Assembly: GCA_013399695.1 (NCBI GenBank)
Contig: VXAU01003998.1
Coordinates: forward strand, 1 to 64,000
From: Formicarius rufipectus
Taxonomy: Eukaryota > Chordata > Aves > Passeriformes > Formicariidae
DNA length: 64,000 nt
Direction of reading: 5' to 3'
Of this stretch, positions 12,001 through 27,000 are shown piece after piece (the first letter of the stretch is position 1; the number at the start of each line of letters is the position of its first letter). Below the pieces are notes generated by a model, which saw nothing but the letters and a program-made list of their open reading frames with translations, made no database searches and was not told the DNA's origin. A program made the position numbers and the translations under genes.

Positions 12001-15000
12001 TCTTTGGTTTCTATTGGTTCACTCTAGAGAATTGGCTAAAACTAGCAAAAATACATGTTCAAGGTGCAGGGCAGTATTTATACTCAAGAGTTCTGTGACC
12101 TACTTTTAAACCCAAGAGACAGCCTCATTCATATTGCCCAGGAACTTTCACCAGAATGTGACACTAATTCTGGGGGATAGTGTCTGTGCATGACAGAGGG
12201 GGTTTAAATTTAGGGGGTTTTTCGCACATTTCAGTACATGAATGATACTCCCTGACTCAAGTGCAGCATACTTTCTTTTACCAGAATTAAACTTTCAGAA
12301 TAAGGATTGCTATAGCACCGATATTTTCTTGTGTTGCAGTAAGAGAACAAAGAGAAACGTTAGCTTTTATCACTGTATTCGCATGTTTGCACCATTGTTC
12401 ATTGACAACAGAATGCTCGAGAGACACATTTAAGTGCCACTCAACCATGAGGAAATTCAGAACAATTTAACTTATTATACTCTCAAGTACTAAAGTTTCT
12501 TGCAAGAAGAACTGTTCTTTGGCCCCCTCTGCACAGAAGTTTTTCACTATTGGCATGACAAGAAATAGAAGTGAGGGAGCAAAGACTAAAGGCAGCATCT
12601 GGTTTTGCACCTCGGTCTTTTCCGGTGGAGAGACACTTGAAGATAACCATCCGTAGATCCAGTCCCTCTTGCAGCCAGATCTTATCCATGATCTTAATCA
12701 TTTGTAAGGCCAACATATCTTGTCTCAAATCTTCTCCAACCTTAAATGGAAAAATAAAAGTTAACTAGAGATATAATATGCTTCCAGGAAAGCTAAGAGT
12801 CACAGATTTTAATTGCTTTACAGTTTTGGAAGTGATACATTATGCTTCTTCCTCATAGTTACACAGGTAAAAAGAGAAGCAAGCTACAATTAAGTTTTCA
12901 TATGTGCTTGATATATGTTTTACCGCCAGTTTAGACATTGGTTTCTAGATACACAGGAGCAAACTCACAAAAACTAAGCTTATTGGTCTATTCTAAAGTT
13001 AACTGATATGAATGAAATGAAAGAGTGATTACCATTCAACTTTTTTTCTCCAATATACATGTAAGGCCTACCTTAAACATCACATTAATTTCTTCTCCTA
13101 GAGGGTCTGCATTTATCAGTGCGACTTTGAGTGGTACTGCATTGGAGCTGAAGAAAGAACATGCCTGCAAGTAGATTTAGTGTTAATAGTCAAAAAGGAC
13201 TATGCCTGCTAGTCCAGAAAACAAGACATTCTGACAACAAGCAGGTTTGACACACAATGTGTCTATTCAGATTTTTAACGTTGCAATTGTGGTGAATACG
13301 TGCTTCTTTTGAATAATGAGCACACTGGCTGTTATTTGTTGCATTCTTGTACAAGAGCCAATAGTTCTGCTATTGGATGTTTTACACGTTTTGAAGGGAA
13401 GAGTGAATAAAATATGAAAAAATATTTTATCAGCAGCTTTTTTTGAAACCTAGAAGATACACTTTGTTTCAAAGTATTAGTGCGTTTCACAGTAGTTTTC
13501 CTCATTTATCTGCTTTCAAGTACATACTCCTAATTTAACAGTTACAGTAGAGAAGGAAAACATGATGAACTATCTCTCCAACACAGGATTAGTTCAAGCA
13601 TTAACAGACCTTTAGGTTTTCAGTCATGCATGATGATATAATCAAGACTGTGGTTGAGCAGATATTGTCAAATCTTGTAGAGTTCTGGAAACATAATTTA
13701 CTTGCTTCTCCTACATTCTAGCTTTGACTGGATGTAATTTTTACAAAAAGGTTTCGAAACTCTGAATGTGCAGTACCTTAATATTTAATTCTTTTGCCAC
13801 AAGACTGGGATTGAGAGGCAAACGGCATTTGTTCTTCAAGAAAAACAACTGCACACGTTCCATACCATTTTGCAAGGCAACCTACAGACAAAAGGAAAAT
13901 TCAGCTGACATTTTGCTAACTAGAGCATCTACAGAAAAATTCTGGACAAAGTTATCATAAAGCAAATGTTTTAACTCTTCAGTGTCAAAGGAATACTAGA
14001 AACTACAACTGTTGGTTTAGCTATTAAAAATATATAAGCCTAGCAGTTTAATCACACAAGTTCAGGTTTTGTTGTTTTTTTTGTTTGGTTGTTGTTTGGT
14101 TTTGGTTTTTGTTTTTACTGAACCGGATGATAGCATTCCCCTCTATCAAACGGAATTGTATTATTAGCACTTAAGCAGATATCCCATTCTTTTGCATAAT
14201 GGGATCATTCTTCAGCAATAGGTTTAAATTCATTTTCAGCATATTGAATACAGAAACCCTCCTATCGTATCACAATTTTATGTTTCAGATGACAACAAAC
14301 TTGACAAAAACATCAACTTCATTAAGCTTTTAACTTCTTAAAATGCATATCAGTAGATTCATACACCTTGCTATATATTATACATAACATTTTAAACACA
14401 GACTAAAAAGGCAACTGAGTGGATCAGTTTTGAGGGTATACTCAGTCTAATCTTCGTAAAACATATTAAAAATGTATACACACCTGCCGAGCAGATCCAC
14501 TTGTTTGCTTTACTTTTTCTGCTACCATTCCAAAGAGCTGCACTAGTCTGGTCTGCTTCTCCAGCTCTTCCCTCAACCTCGTTCCACAGACTGAAAGAAA
14601 AGCTCCAAGAATTTGCTCATACCTTACACCAAACTTTGGATCATACAGTGTATCCTTAAGAAGCCTGAAATAAAGGATACAAGTTAAATTTTCCTAAGCA
14701 AAATATTGCAAACCATGCAACATTAAGACATTAAAATATTCTAATGAATCAGTACTACATATGTCTGAAGTTACTGAAATATAGGACAGAAAAGGCAGAA
14801 GTTTATGCTTTATAGAGGTGTTATCTTTAATTAAAAAAAACAAAAAAAAAACAACCAAAAACCCCACAACAAAAAAACAAAAACAAAACAACCAGGAGGT
14901 ACAGTTTGTATAAACACCATTCATAACAGTCATTGTTATGAATGATGATATTAAGAAATAATCTTTTTTCAGAAATAATGATCTTGTGGTGCACACATTC

Positions 15001-18000
15001 CACAAACAATGGAACAAAGAAGATCTTACCAGTACAGGTAGTGTGCTATCCGAATGCTTCCCAGTGCCCGAGCCAAAAGAAATTTCACAAGAGCACTGTC
15101 AAGATAGGTTTCATACTTCAATGCCTAAATACAAAGAAAATGAAATAAATCAGGTCTGGATTTAATTCAAGATGAAGACTGAAGTTTTATGACTAATGCA
15201 TAGACAGAGTAGCCACAAATCCTTAGGACAGTCACAAAGTGGTTTTTTTACTTCAACGGTGTTCCCTACTATGCATTAAAGTTATTAGAGGCACATAATT
15301 GCATTTCTGCTACTAGTCATCAGCAATTCCCTCGGGTTTTCAAGAGCAATAAAAATTCAAATTTCTGTGTAGGCAGAAGGTCTTACCTGTACAAATTGAG
15401 GGAGGAAGTCTGTTAACTCATCATCACTTAATGTCTCTATCCAATTCACAGCTGTATTTCGTACTTCCTGATCAGCAAACCTAGAAAGTCACCACAAATC
15501 CATATTAAGTTCTCTCTCTCCTTTTTTTTAGGTCAGCTGGATAAAAAAGAATCAATATGAAGTCTTGGATGGCTCAATGAAGAACCTACAAGTTTGAGGC
15601 ACTTCATCACATAACACGTAATGGCATGTCCAGGTTTAGGACAAGCACAGTAGCCTCTCAAAATGTAGTTTTGACAGCTTCGGTCTATAGTACCTGCCCT
15701 GTTGCACATTAGACTTCAGAATCCCAATGACTATTGCTATGCTTTCATTACTTGACTTGATCAAGCTTGCATCAATAAAGTAAGCATGTGTTCTCTAAGA
15801 TTTTAAGAATATTTAGCTTTTGCTACAAGAAATTCAGTATTTTTCCACGGAACACCATTCAGGATCTGCTACCAAAGAAAAGTAATTTAATGCTCAACAA
15901 CAAACACAGACTTTATTTAACACTGTTATTCTTACTTTGAGTCAAGTAGTTCCAGTGCAGCTAAGGGTGATAAAGGAGGCCACCGCTGAAGTAATGAATA
16001 TATTTCTGGAAGACTTGCCCAGTCCCAGTGAGGGGCACTAACCAGTATTTTTGGTAGGCTACTAGTATGGTTATGGCAATAATGTCTTTTCTCCCACAAA
16101 AATTCTTTATCTTCTTTCGACAGTCTGCAGATAAAAGAATTTCAGTTTATAACTCACATTTCAAATCATCATCTGAGTAACTCTAATGCTCCTGGTGACT
16201 GTACATGTACAGATAACACACAAAATGGAAGGACATTGAAATGGCTATTTCCTCTGCAAAAGTCACAGAAAGTCACCAAAAAAGCCTCAAACATTAAGGA
16301 AACAGTTGTTCAAGATTATAATTTCGGCAGGACAAAATTAAGTTTTAGTATAATCTAAAATAAACCAAAACGTTAATGTCAGTTTGGTGCAGATGAGTAG
16401 TAAAGCCTGCCAAAAAAGCTTCCATGGCACATGCCACTGCTCCCTGTAACAGAAACTGCCAAGCAGGAAAAGGCAACTATAACAGGCAGCCAAATGGGCA
16501 GCAATCTTGTAACAAAAAACTATTATAACACCAGCCATGGAAAGCACAAGGAAATTGATTAAGTCAGAACCATTATTTCACATGCTTAACTAAATCTCTT
16601 GTGTAAGTCCCTAAAGGTCTTCAAAATAAATTTAAAAAAAGGTATTAAAGAAACTTAAGAATATGTAAGCATTCCATACTCCAGCCACAAATTGCCATGT
16701 GCAAAGAGACCACAGCAAGAAGGGATGAACATACCCAATAGTGTTATCCTTGGACAGAATGGCAAGGAGACGTTCTCTCAATGGTTTTTCTAATGTTTCT
16801 ATGGAATGATGCACAGTAGTCTTTGCAGCTTGAGGAATTTTATATTCAATATCGAATGCATGCGATGGGAAATCAATCTGCAAAAACAAACAAAACAAAA
16901 AAATTACCTAAGTCCTTAAGCACAGTTGAGAAAGCTCACCCTTCCAGCAACCTCCGATGTTTAGTCATCTGAACTCTTTAGTTCTACATTTGTAAGTCTT
17001 CAGATACTGTTCCCTGAATATTTTTTTTCCATCTCAATTCTTCCACATGGTCCTTAAATGTATGCTGTGTTGTTGCACAATGCAGTGGTCAGGGCACTCC
17101 TTAGCAGAGAAGTGTGAATTCTTAGAGTGGAGATTAATCACAGAACTACTCCACAATTCACACCCATGGTTTCAACCCAACCACCAACTCAGACCACATT
17201 TTGGGACTGCTAATCCATGCCTAGTAAGGTGCCTTCTCTTTGGAGAGAAATTTGGACTTTGAATTCAGAAAGAGGGATGCTTCTGTTCTGTGAAGAAGCT
17301 GGAATTGATAGTGCTTGGGTCTAGACAGCACACATTTCTATGGATTGCTTTCAAAAATGTTCTCTCCCAGCACTGACGGCATGCACTGCCAAGTTGCCTC
17401 CAATTTTTTTTACTTCAAAATAGTTATTCAATAACTGATTGGTATAGGCTTCCAGGAGCATTCCATTCTTTGCCCTTACTGTTTACCAATCATTATCCTA
17501 TACTGGCTTGCAAATATGCCTTAGCAGTACTTACCCTCTCCCCAAAACATTCATCTATTAGGACTCACAAAACTTACAAGTCACAATATTCAAACAAAAC
17601 ATAATCAGAGCAAGTCAGAATTATGTATAACCTGCAATACAACTCTTTCCATATTTCCTTTCTTACTGGCCACCCCTGATGGATGATGCAGATGCGATGA
17701 GGTCCATAGTTGCAAGAGCTTTGTCCCACAAGTTAACAACCTAAGAAAAAAACATGCACAGGTATTAGTACCACAGTCTGTTTAATTCACCAAGACATTA
17801 GTTGTAGAATGACTTTATTTATACTTACTGGCTGTCTTCTGTATTTTAAGTGCTGCATACAACTTTTAGGCAGAAAAGGCAAAGGAAAATGTTCAGTGTT
17901 GATACAGGTCACACAGATAAATTAAGTGCTCCCTATTCCTTAAGTGAGAAAAAGGATACTTCTGCCTCTGAAGACTAAACTGAGCACATACACATGCTCT

Positions 18001-21000
18001 TCTTACCTTCTCAGACAAAAGACTGTGACATACAAATATTGCAGACATCACCATTCGCCTGGACTTCCCACATTACCAGATTCTGCAAGTGCAGGTCAAA
18101 CGACATGTGCATTTGCCAGTGTATTCCCAATATTAATACTATTTCCAAGTGTACTAGGGAACACCTGAGGACACTTCTCAAACTTGTTAAGTGGTAAATA
18201 TTTGGTACAGAAAACTTTATCAGACTTTAAAAATCAGAATGCCATCTGAAAAGACTGCTTGAAGGCCAAGCTTTAAGTGTATTTTGAAAAATGAATCAGA
18301 GTTTATAAATAGTTCAGACAAAGAACAGTTTGTTATTTGTAAATATTGATTAACTTGGAGCTTATCAGGTCAATAAAAGTTACTAAATCACGCTACTAAA
18401 GCATAACTGAACATCTTGTTCTTTTTAATAATTCTCCAGTTTAATATACTTGTCACAGCCTTCTGTCTCATCTACAAGTAAAGACATTTTAAGCCACTCT
18501 TAAGACACACTTCAGCTGAAGGAATTTTGACTTGGCTGTGGATTCTTCCAAAGCACGTACATGACCATTTTTATTATTCCTACATTTCAGTTAGCTGCAG
18601 GTTTTAGCTCCTGCCTCCTGTTGCTGCTATTCTCAACTGTAACTGAATAGTTGGGTAGTATCTTTAATTACCTGGGTCTGGATTTAATTTACATTGGCTG
18701 CAAGTGGATTAGTCCACTAAGCATCTCTACAGCTGCTACACACAGACCACTCGGCAAACTCTGGCACAACACATTCTATTGTAGTGCTCTGCATAAATAG
18801 AAAACACAGTTTTGTCCCCAAACTAACTACTGTGAAAACATCACAAAGCACAAAGACAAGATAAATTTGCAATTCAAATCTAAAGCTGTGTTTCCAAATA
18901 CTGTGAGATGTGGTATTTAGCTAGGAGACTGAAATGCAACATTGAAACAGAAGGTTGAAATAAGCATAATTTATGAAAAGAAATCCAAGTTTCAGTGGAG
19001 ACTGAAAGCAGCTGCAGGTCATCTTTGCAATGCAGGAAATCCTAAACTCTTAACACCCTCAAGCTGTTGGAATCATCACCAGACAGAAGAGGAAGCAGGA
19101 CAAGTAAAATCAAACCCAGAACCAGAGGACACAAAGCACACGAAACAGACAGAAGCTATACATGGCAGTAACCGTCCAGGAAAAGACCCAGCTGTCTTTC
19201 TGCAGCCTTGGTGGACAATTTAAACTTCCAGTAAGACCTAGCAGTCGGAGCACAGTTAAGTAGGAAATCTTAAGCATAAATGCTGAAGCTATTTTGCAGT
19301 GGTGTGATCACTCCTGCACCATCACATCTAACTCTGGCATCTGTGGTTCAAGTCTATTGGTTAATGCCTCACTGAGTAGCTACCAAAGGGATAAGCATTT
19401 TGGAATGCACTTTATAATGAAAGTCTGAAGGACAAGGAAACTTGAACCAATGCAGAAACACTTAGCTTAGGAAAGTTACAGTAGGCTTTTCATTTTTAGT
19501 GAAAAAAGTATAATAGGATCCAGCAGCTGTACTTGAAGAAAAGCCAGTTCAAACTAGAACCATGCCCCAAGTTTAACACAGTTGTTAATTAACCCTTTAT
19601 TTTAAAATGAATCCAGCCCTGAATCAAAAGGAATAACTTCAGAATATTCGAGATATAATAATCCAAACAAGATTCAACTTCTTTCAGAAGGTAACTTTTT
19701 TCAACTGGTTAGACGGAAATCGTGTAATACAGGCCCATGTTTTATCCCCTATTTAACAGAGCTTTACTTAATAGGTATTACCTCTGTAACAGTATATTTT
19801 ACAATTCTTGCCTTTGCCGTGGCCTACTACATTCAGTGTCAGGAAGGCAGTTTCTCTAGTTATGGGAGCGGAGTAAGGTTTATACATAACAAATCATGTT
19901 AATAATCTTACCCATGTTTTGGATACTTACCGCCTAAAATCAAAGAGAGGTAGAGAAACCTGACCCAAAATTTCTGGGCCCTTTCTCTGCTTATTTGAGT
20001 CAGGGGAACTCCCACTACTTTGATTTAGGATTCCAAACAAAGTCAGACATAAGACTGATTCCAAAGGCAACTGTGAAATCTGGATGGGGAAAATTATTCT
20101 ATAAAATAAAAGTATTAAAAGTAAGTCAGTTAGAAGAAAGGCAGCCATTAGTAAGTTACAAGCTTATCCATATAATCCATTTATGCCTCTTGCTTTCAAG
20201 AAGTTAATTAACATTAAAGAGCAAGAGGTAAACTTGCATGCAATCATATTTCACTTCACTTAATCTGCCATACCAGCAGTTTGTAAATCCTGCTAAGTTG
20301 TACTTCTGCACTGTAGTGGGATTTGGAATAATCCTTTTTAATCTTTGTCTGTTAAATCGTATGCCTTACACAGAACTGACCTGTCCAGCATAACCAGTGT
20401 TCCTACTCTACTCACTAGAAGGACACACACAATTCCATGTTAGCCATCTCGTAATCTATCAGATTTAAAGGGTCAGTTGACAATAGTTTCACATCCAAAT
20501 GAAACACAATCTATTAAGAACTAGTGAAAGTTAAATTCAAATGGTACAAAATCTATAAAGAAAACAGCTGAGGAATATGCACCTCACTGAGGCACTCAAA
20601 CTCATTTTTGTTTACGCTATTTTTACTGCATAAAATGTTCTTGCAGTTTTTCCCCTAACACTTCACAGTTTCACTATAAAATACTACAGTACTGTAAGCG
20701 GCTTTCAGGCAATCTAACAGATCTTTCACTGTAATACTCTAGTACTTGCCAGCAAAAGATCTGATAATTAATCCTTTGAATCAGTGGGCAAAAAATGTAG
20801 TTGCAGTATTCTCTGAAGGCAAGTGTTCTAGAAACTCTCATTCCTAGTCTGAAATAATTTGTTCACTGTAAACATCCTGGGTATTCCTCAGGGTCTACCT
20901 CTGACCTTTACCATCAGGAGAGTACATATAGGGCACACTGGAGCTCACATGATGCTTCAGCTATGACAGACTGCCTGATAAGTGGGAGAGAATAAGCTGT

Positions 21001-24000
21001 GTACAGATAGCTAAAAATTTCCACCTCTCAGTTATCAGATACCACCAGCCATTATCTCCCTATTTTTCCATTGCATGCCTCTCCTTCCTCCTTTCTACCC
21101 TCTTCCCCTGCCCCATAAAAAGAAAGTGGAGTTCAGTAGCTCAAACTGGACATTCCCCTATGCTACAGACTGATACTCCAAAGCACTTCTGGATCTGCTC
21201 TCTTTACGGAAATAATCCTAAATCAGATTTTTAAATTCAGATACAGAGTTCTTACAATGTATTTGGAACTAAAAATATGGAACATTAGTGTTAGTAAAAG
21301 TGACTTCCTTTTCCTCTTCATTTACATAAATTGATCAGGACTTACATGATCCCTCTTTAACCAGCACCAGCTGTTCCCATTACAAAGAGTGTTATGACCT
21401 TGCCAACTCCCTATGATTGTAAACTATAAATACATTAGCAAAGGGCACTTGTCCAGCACTTCCATTCCCACTTTAAAAATGAGTATTTTGAAATTGGAAA
21501 AATATTTCTGATTTTGGTCAGCAAGTCTCCCACATTGTTCTTTGGACATTTCAAGTGGAATCAAAACCAAGAGTTGCTTGAATGACAATTCAGCAGCCAG
21601 ATGGGTAGGTACTAGCTAAAATGAAATGTTTCATTGAATTTTAACACACTGAAGTCACTTACAGTTCATCCCATTTAATCAAGTAGAAGAAGTTCTTGTA
21701 TGTGCCAACCTTTTTCGACTGCACAGGTTTGAACAAATCTTTTCCATTATGGGTCAGAGAACAAATCAAGTAGTATTTTTCATAACTGGACAAGGAAAAA
21801 AAAGGTAAATTAAACAAACAAACAAAAAAAGCTATGAAAGGAAGAATTCTACAAATAATTAATTACTTACTTTGATATCCAACCAGAAGAAATTCCATGA
21901 GCAGCAAAAATTGTGAATTGGAGATGTTCCGTGGCAGTCCAAGCTTCCTTGGTACTCTTAGTATCTTCTGAAGAAATTGTTGCAGAACTGCTACAGGAAC
22001 TCATGTGGAGTCGCAGAAGAGCCTCAACTGCTCTTGTTAACTGGTCTATACTCACTTTCAGAGGGTTTTCAGGTTGCAGGGAACCTAAATTATAATGCAT
22101 TTTTAATGCATTTCTTCCTAAATCAGCCACCTGAGAGCAATTTTTAAATAACAACTGAAGAACTTTACTCACCAGGTGAGCTCTTGCTAGTGTCATCACC
22201 ACATTTTAAAGATACCTAAACAGTAAGATTAGAGCAAATTTCAATACTGAGAAATCCATGTTAATTTGCCATTGGTCTTAAGTATCTTGTATAGAAATTA
22301 TTAAATATCTGAATTATACCTGTATTTAAGTTTATGTAACACATCTTTTCATTCTAATCTCAAGAGTTACCTGACAGCATCACAATTTTCATACTGTGCA
22401 GCAACGATTCACTAAGTTCAAAAGCTCATGTTTTGTCAACTCAACTGTTCTGACACTTTGTGAATTCCTAAAAGGCACAGTATATTGGAATATTGCTCAA
22501 GGATATTCTAACTTCTCCAGGCAGAAATAAAACTTGCTCAGGGCTGTTATGGGTGAAAGCAGAGGTTGTTAGCTCTATTACCCAGTAATGTAACTCTGAA
22601 CAGCTGTTTTGTTTGTGGCATTTGTTAAGGTCTCTTTTGCTGGTAGAGTTACCGTAAAATTACTGAATAAAATAATGGTAAACAACTGAGAAAAATGAAC
22701 AGTAAGTACCGTTACTTTGGACTATATATTTGTTTCTAAAACTGAAGTCTAAACATGAGACATCACAGCCATGTCTAGTCTCAACAAAGACACTGTTAAT
22801 GCAAAAAGGTGACAAACAAATCACAAGAATTTATTCCCTTCTAATCACAAAGGGGTTTGTGCCAAATTCAGTTCCTGATAAAATTAAAACTTTTCATGAA
22901 AACTAAGTTTGTGATTTAAAAATCAAAACCCAGGGAGATGCTAACATTTCAGAGAAAGTCTAAGATATTTGCCACAACTGTTGCAGAATCATGAAAGCTT
23001 CCCTTATGCTTTTAGTATACTGAGCATCTCATCAACACAGTCTGAACTACCAAAAACCTTCACATTCATGTAAAAAACATGGTCACTTCTTCCAACAACA
23101 CAGAATTATTGAAGAAAAAAAATTAAACAACCAAACAAACATTATCTTACAAAAGGTTTAAATGCAATTGTCTCCGATCTTTAAAGCAGTTTTGTTTCTG
23201 AAAGAAATCCTATATGCCTCACACACATTACTGTGTAAGCCAATGTGCATCATAAAAAAAAGGCAGGGTTTTACTGATAAAATCCTACCTTTTTCAAATT
23301 CTAGTGGGATAGTGTTATTTCAGGGAGTTATTTTTACACTGTAATTATTTCTACAGCTTTTGCCTATCAAAATGCAAACATTGAAAAAATATATTTTATG
23401 CTGTACTTCACTGTTTTCTTATTGTCTCCTGCACTTCCCTGCAAAAATTCTAGTTCTTGAGACAACTGTATTTATTTGTCTGTGCACTTGGCAAGACTTC
23501 TGCTCAGTATTACAAACACTACTCAACCAGTTAAGCCAGAAGCAAATAGAGCACCATGTGAATCGCCACTCTAATAAGGCAGCAGGACAACAGAAGTAGC
23601 ATTACAGGATTATTTAGCATTTTTATTTGTACACTTCTCCATTTATCAACTGTTTTTGACACAATGACTTGAGACCAATTTGCTCATGTGAATCATTCAT
23701 TATAAGGCAGTTGCACCATCAAATTCTGTTCCATTTGAGAGATTTATGGTTTCTCCATATGCTCAGGAATGCAGGAGCATAACAGTTAAGAGTTTTAAGG
23801 TGCTATTGCTAGACACATAAACACCACTGGGAAAATGCATGACGTAAACTCCTTTAAAGCATAACTGTATAGATTTTCAAAAGCATGAGCTAGCTGTCAG
23901 TTCCCCTTGGTCATATTTAGTGGCATCTGCTGTGACACAAGTTTCTAGTTACAGAACNNNNNNNNNNNNNNNNNNNNNNNNNNNNNNGAACCAGAAAACA

Positions 24001-27000
24001 GTATTTTAAAAGCAGTTTTTAAAAAGTCACTATTTAGAAAAGGAAAGCATTCCAAAAGCAAGAGATTAATGCATTAACAGCAGAGAGACATCAAAATCAG
24101 TGGAAGATTAAGGTAAAATAAACAAAACCCAACAAAAAAATCCCAGTGTAACCCTGAAAGAACTGTTGCTGGTAGTTTCAGCTACCAAGGATTGTGAAAT
24201 ACTATTTATCAGTTTTAAAAAGAGTACCTCAAGGTGAGTTTATAGTGGGAAAGTTTACCTCAGCATTTTTAGTCCTTGGAAGATTAACAGCCCTCCTCAG
24301 CTTCTTCACCGATTCCGTTATTGCAGGAGTCTCTACATAATCCAATGTAGAACAGATTTTTCTGACAGTCTTAATTACATGATCTACTGCTTTATGCTGG
24401 TTCTAATAAGGAATGTATAAGAGAACAGATGGATCTGATCACAATCGTGAAATCCAAGATTGCTTTAATTTTTTTACATGAATTGCCAAGAAAATGTCAT
24501 GAAGAGATGCATCTCTTGAATACATTAAACTGCGGTGTAACCTTTTGATTAAAGAAAAACCTCAGTACTGAGAACTTCTTTATGAACACCAAAAACACAG
24601 TAGTATGAACTCTAGAATGGGATCCCAAAAAACATTTGGAGGTTCCCAACCATTTTTCCATCAAGCTGTTGGCAAGTAGGTGTTTTCTAATGACATACTA
24701 AGCTCAAATTCCCTCATGGCATAAAAAGAAAGTGTAGATTAAAAAAGGCTATTTCATTAGCTTGAGGAAGCAATTCCAAAGAAGCAGAGTTTCAACTTCA
24801 GTCCTCTCAGACATACAGGTTCAAATTACACTTACACTAGTATTGCTAACATTACAGTATTGCTTCCATAATGCAACTTTAAAAGTCTGTTGCAACTTTT
24901 GCCTTAAATGCTATTGAATTTAAATGGTTCTTCCAGATGAAGCAATCGCAAACTGTCATCTTGGAGTAGGTAGGAAAGGAAGGGGCGTTGCACACTGAAC
25001 AGGATGCTTTCTTGAAAGGAACAGATCAGCTTTAATCAGAGAATGAAAATGCTGGAAGACTCCTAAAGACAAACTCGATATACTCCTAACATCCTTTTCC
25101 TTCTACTTTTCCACTGAAAATCCACTTAAGATAAATCTAAATTACCCCAGGTTTCTTGGGTTTTGTTTTTTAATGTAAGGAAAGTCTTCAGCCAATTTTA
25201 AAGAACCCATGTAGAAAATGAAAATGTTTACTTTAAAATAACATATAACTTTTTAAAAGTTTAATTTACAGGTTTCTTTCAGACTTACTTATGAGCACTT
25301 ACAATTAAATAAGAAAGATTATTATTGCAATATCCTCCTGATAAGATGTAAATTGATTCCCTACCCCTTCCCTTCCAGACATTGTCATGGCTTTCCTATG
25401 AGTGGATAGCAAAGAAGCCATTTGAATCTGAAAGGTTTTACACTGGGAGTTACCTGGCAACAATTAACTGTCCTGGTAAGAAAATAACCTCAGAAGTCAG
25501 AGGACACTGTAAATATTTAAGCCGTACTTTCAAAGCTAACACTTTGAAGTTAACAGCTGCTTTGAGTCACGAAGAACAAAATTTCCACAGCTATTTTCCT
25601 CACAGGCTCTCAAATTAATCTCAGTAAGAAGACAATTGATAACAATGACATGAAATCAAAGCCTACACAGAAATTATTTATGGATTACTTTACACTTTTT
25701 CACTTTGATTAGCAAGCTTCAGCTAGTAAATTTGAACAGGAATTCACTTTGTGAAGTAAAAAATTTCAAATGCAGCTACTGCTGTTATTTGGACCTACAA
25801 ACTAGATCTCCTATCCTAAGACTGTAGAAAGAGTAGCACATAAGTCTGAACTGAGATGTTTTGCATTCCTCATCTCAGCATGTGAAATTACAGTTAAACA
25901 AACAAAGCTGAAGCAGCTGCAAGAGCAAAGCAACAAAACCACCACCATATCAAGTAGCAGTAACAGCTCACTATTCTACAAAACGACTGTGTTCAAAACT
26001 ACCCATGAGAATGGGGTAAAGCACCATCAAGGGAATTGAATAATATTAAGGGAGTATGTAAATAGTGAACATCAGCTTGTTCAGATCTGCATTCCTGGCG
26101 AGGCCAACACAGTGAAAATTAAAAGTATTGCAAATATTGTTTCAAGACTGTGCTTACAAAAAGTGGTTAAGAAACAGTTATTTCATGTTTAAGCATTTAA
26201 GTCTCCAAGTGACATTACTATCAGGAGTTAAATGCAGCTCCTCCACTGGGAAATGGGCAAAGCAGGTTACTTCAATAAGCTTTTGCATATGGGAAATCAC
26301 TTCAAAGTACTTGACGTGCAGGCTGCTTTAAGCTACCTATTGTGCACCAAAATAGACAATGTTTGTGACAGGGTATTTCAAGTTAATCAAATAATGCAGA
26401 ATAAGACATTATTATGCTTTATGTAAAACTATTTGTATGTTCCAAATGTGCTTCAGTTATAACTCCCATTGTACACAGCTATTACCACTCACTATTGTGT
26501 AGTTTTTTATCTGTTAGCAAATGTATCATTCCTGACTGTCAGCAAGGGACATAGTCAGGACTCAGATCTTTTCCCTTTCCCCTGAGTTTACCCCTTCCAG
26601 CATTTTTGAGGAAAAGGTTTTTTCGCCCCAGGACTTGGAAGATACATTTCTAATTTTGATGATTAGGTAATAATTACTTTGCGAGAAAAGAAAAAGAGAA
26701 ATCTAAAAATTCGTTATTCCAAATTCACGTTTGACAAGCTATTCAGCTCTCAGTTTCCCCAAGAACACCTGCAAATCTTATTCCCAACTACCTTATTAGT
26801 GAACTTTCTCATGCTACTTTTGGTTCAGCAGTAATTTACAATGACCTTACCTCATTCTTAAGAGCTGTGTTAACGTGCTTATGATATGCATCAAGAAGCT
26901 CTTCAATAGAAGGCCTGCAAGAAATAATAGTTATTGAACACAAGAGCAAAAAGAGAACATAGTCCTGGTCAGGAATTCAGCAGTGATCAGCACTTGGTTA

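Noticed and set aside
22085..24258. A missing 49-nt exon hidden in the assembly gap
   Set aside because: It seemed necessary when exon 10 was started at the AG at 22085. Starting exon 10 at the better acceptor at 22131 restores the frame and fills the linker, so no extra exon is needed.
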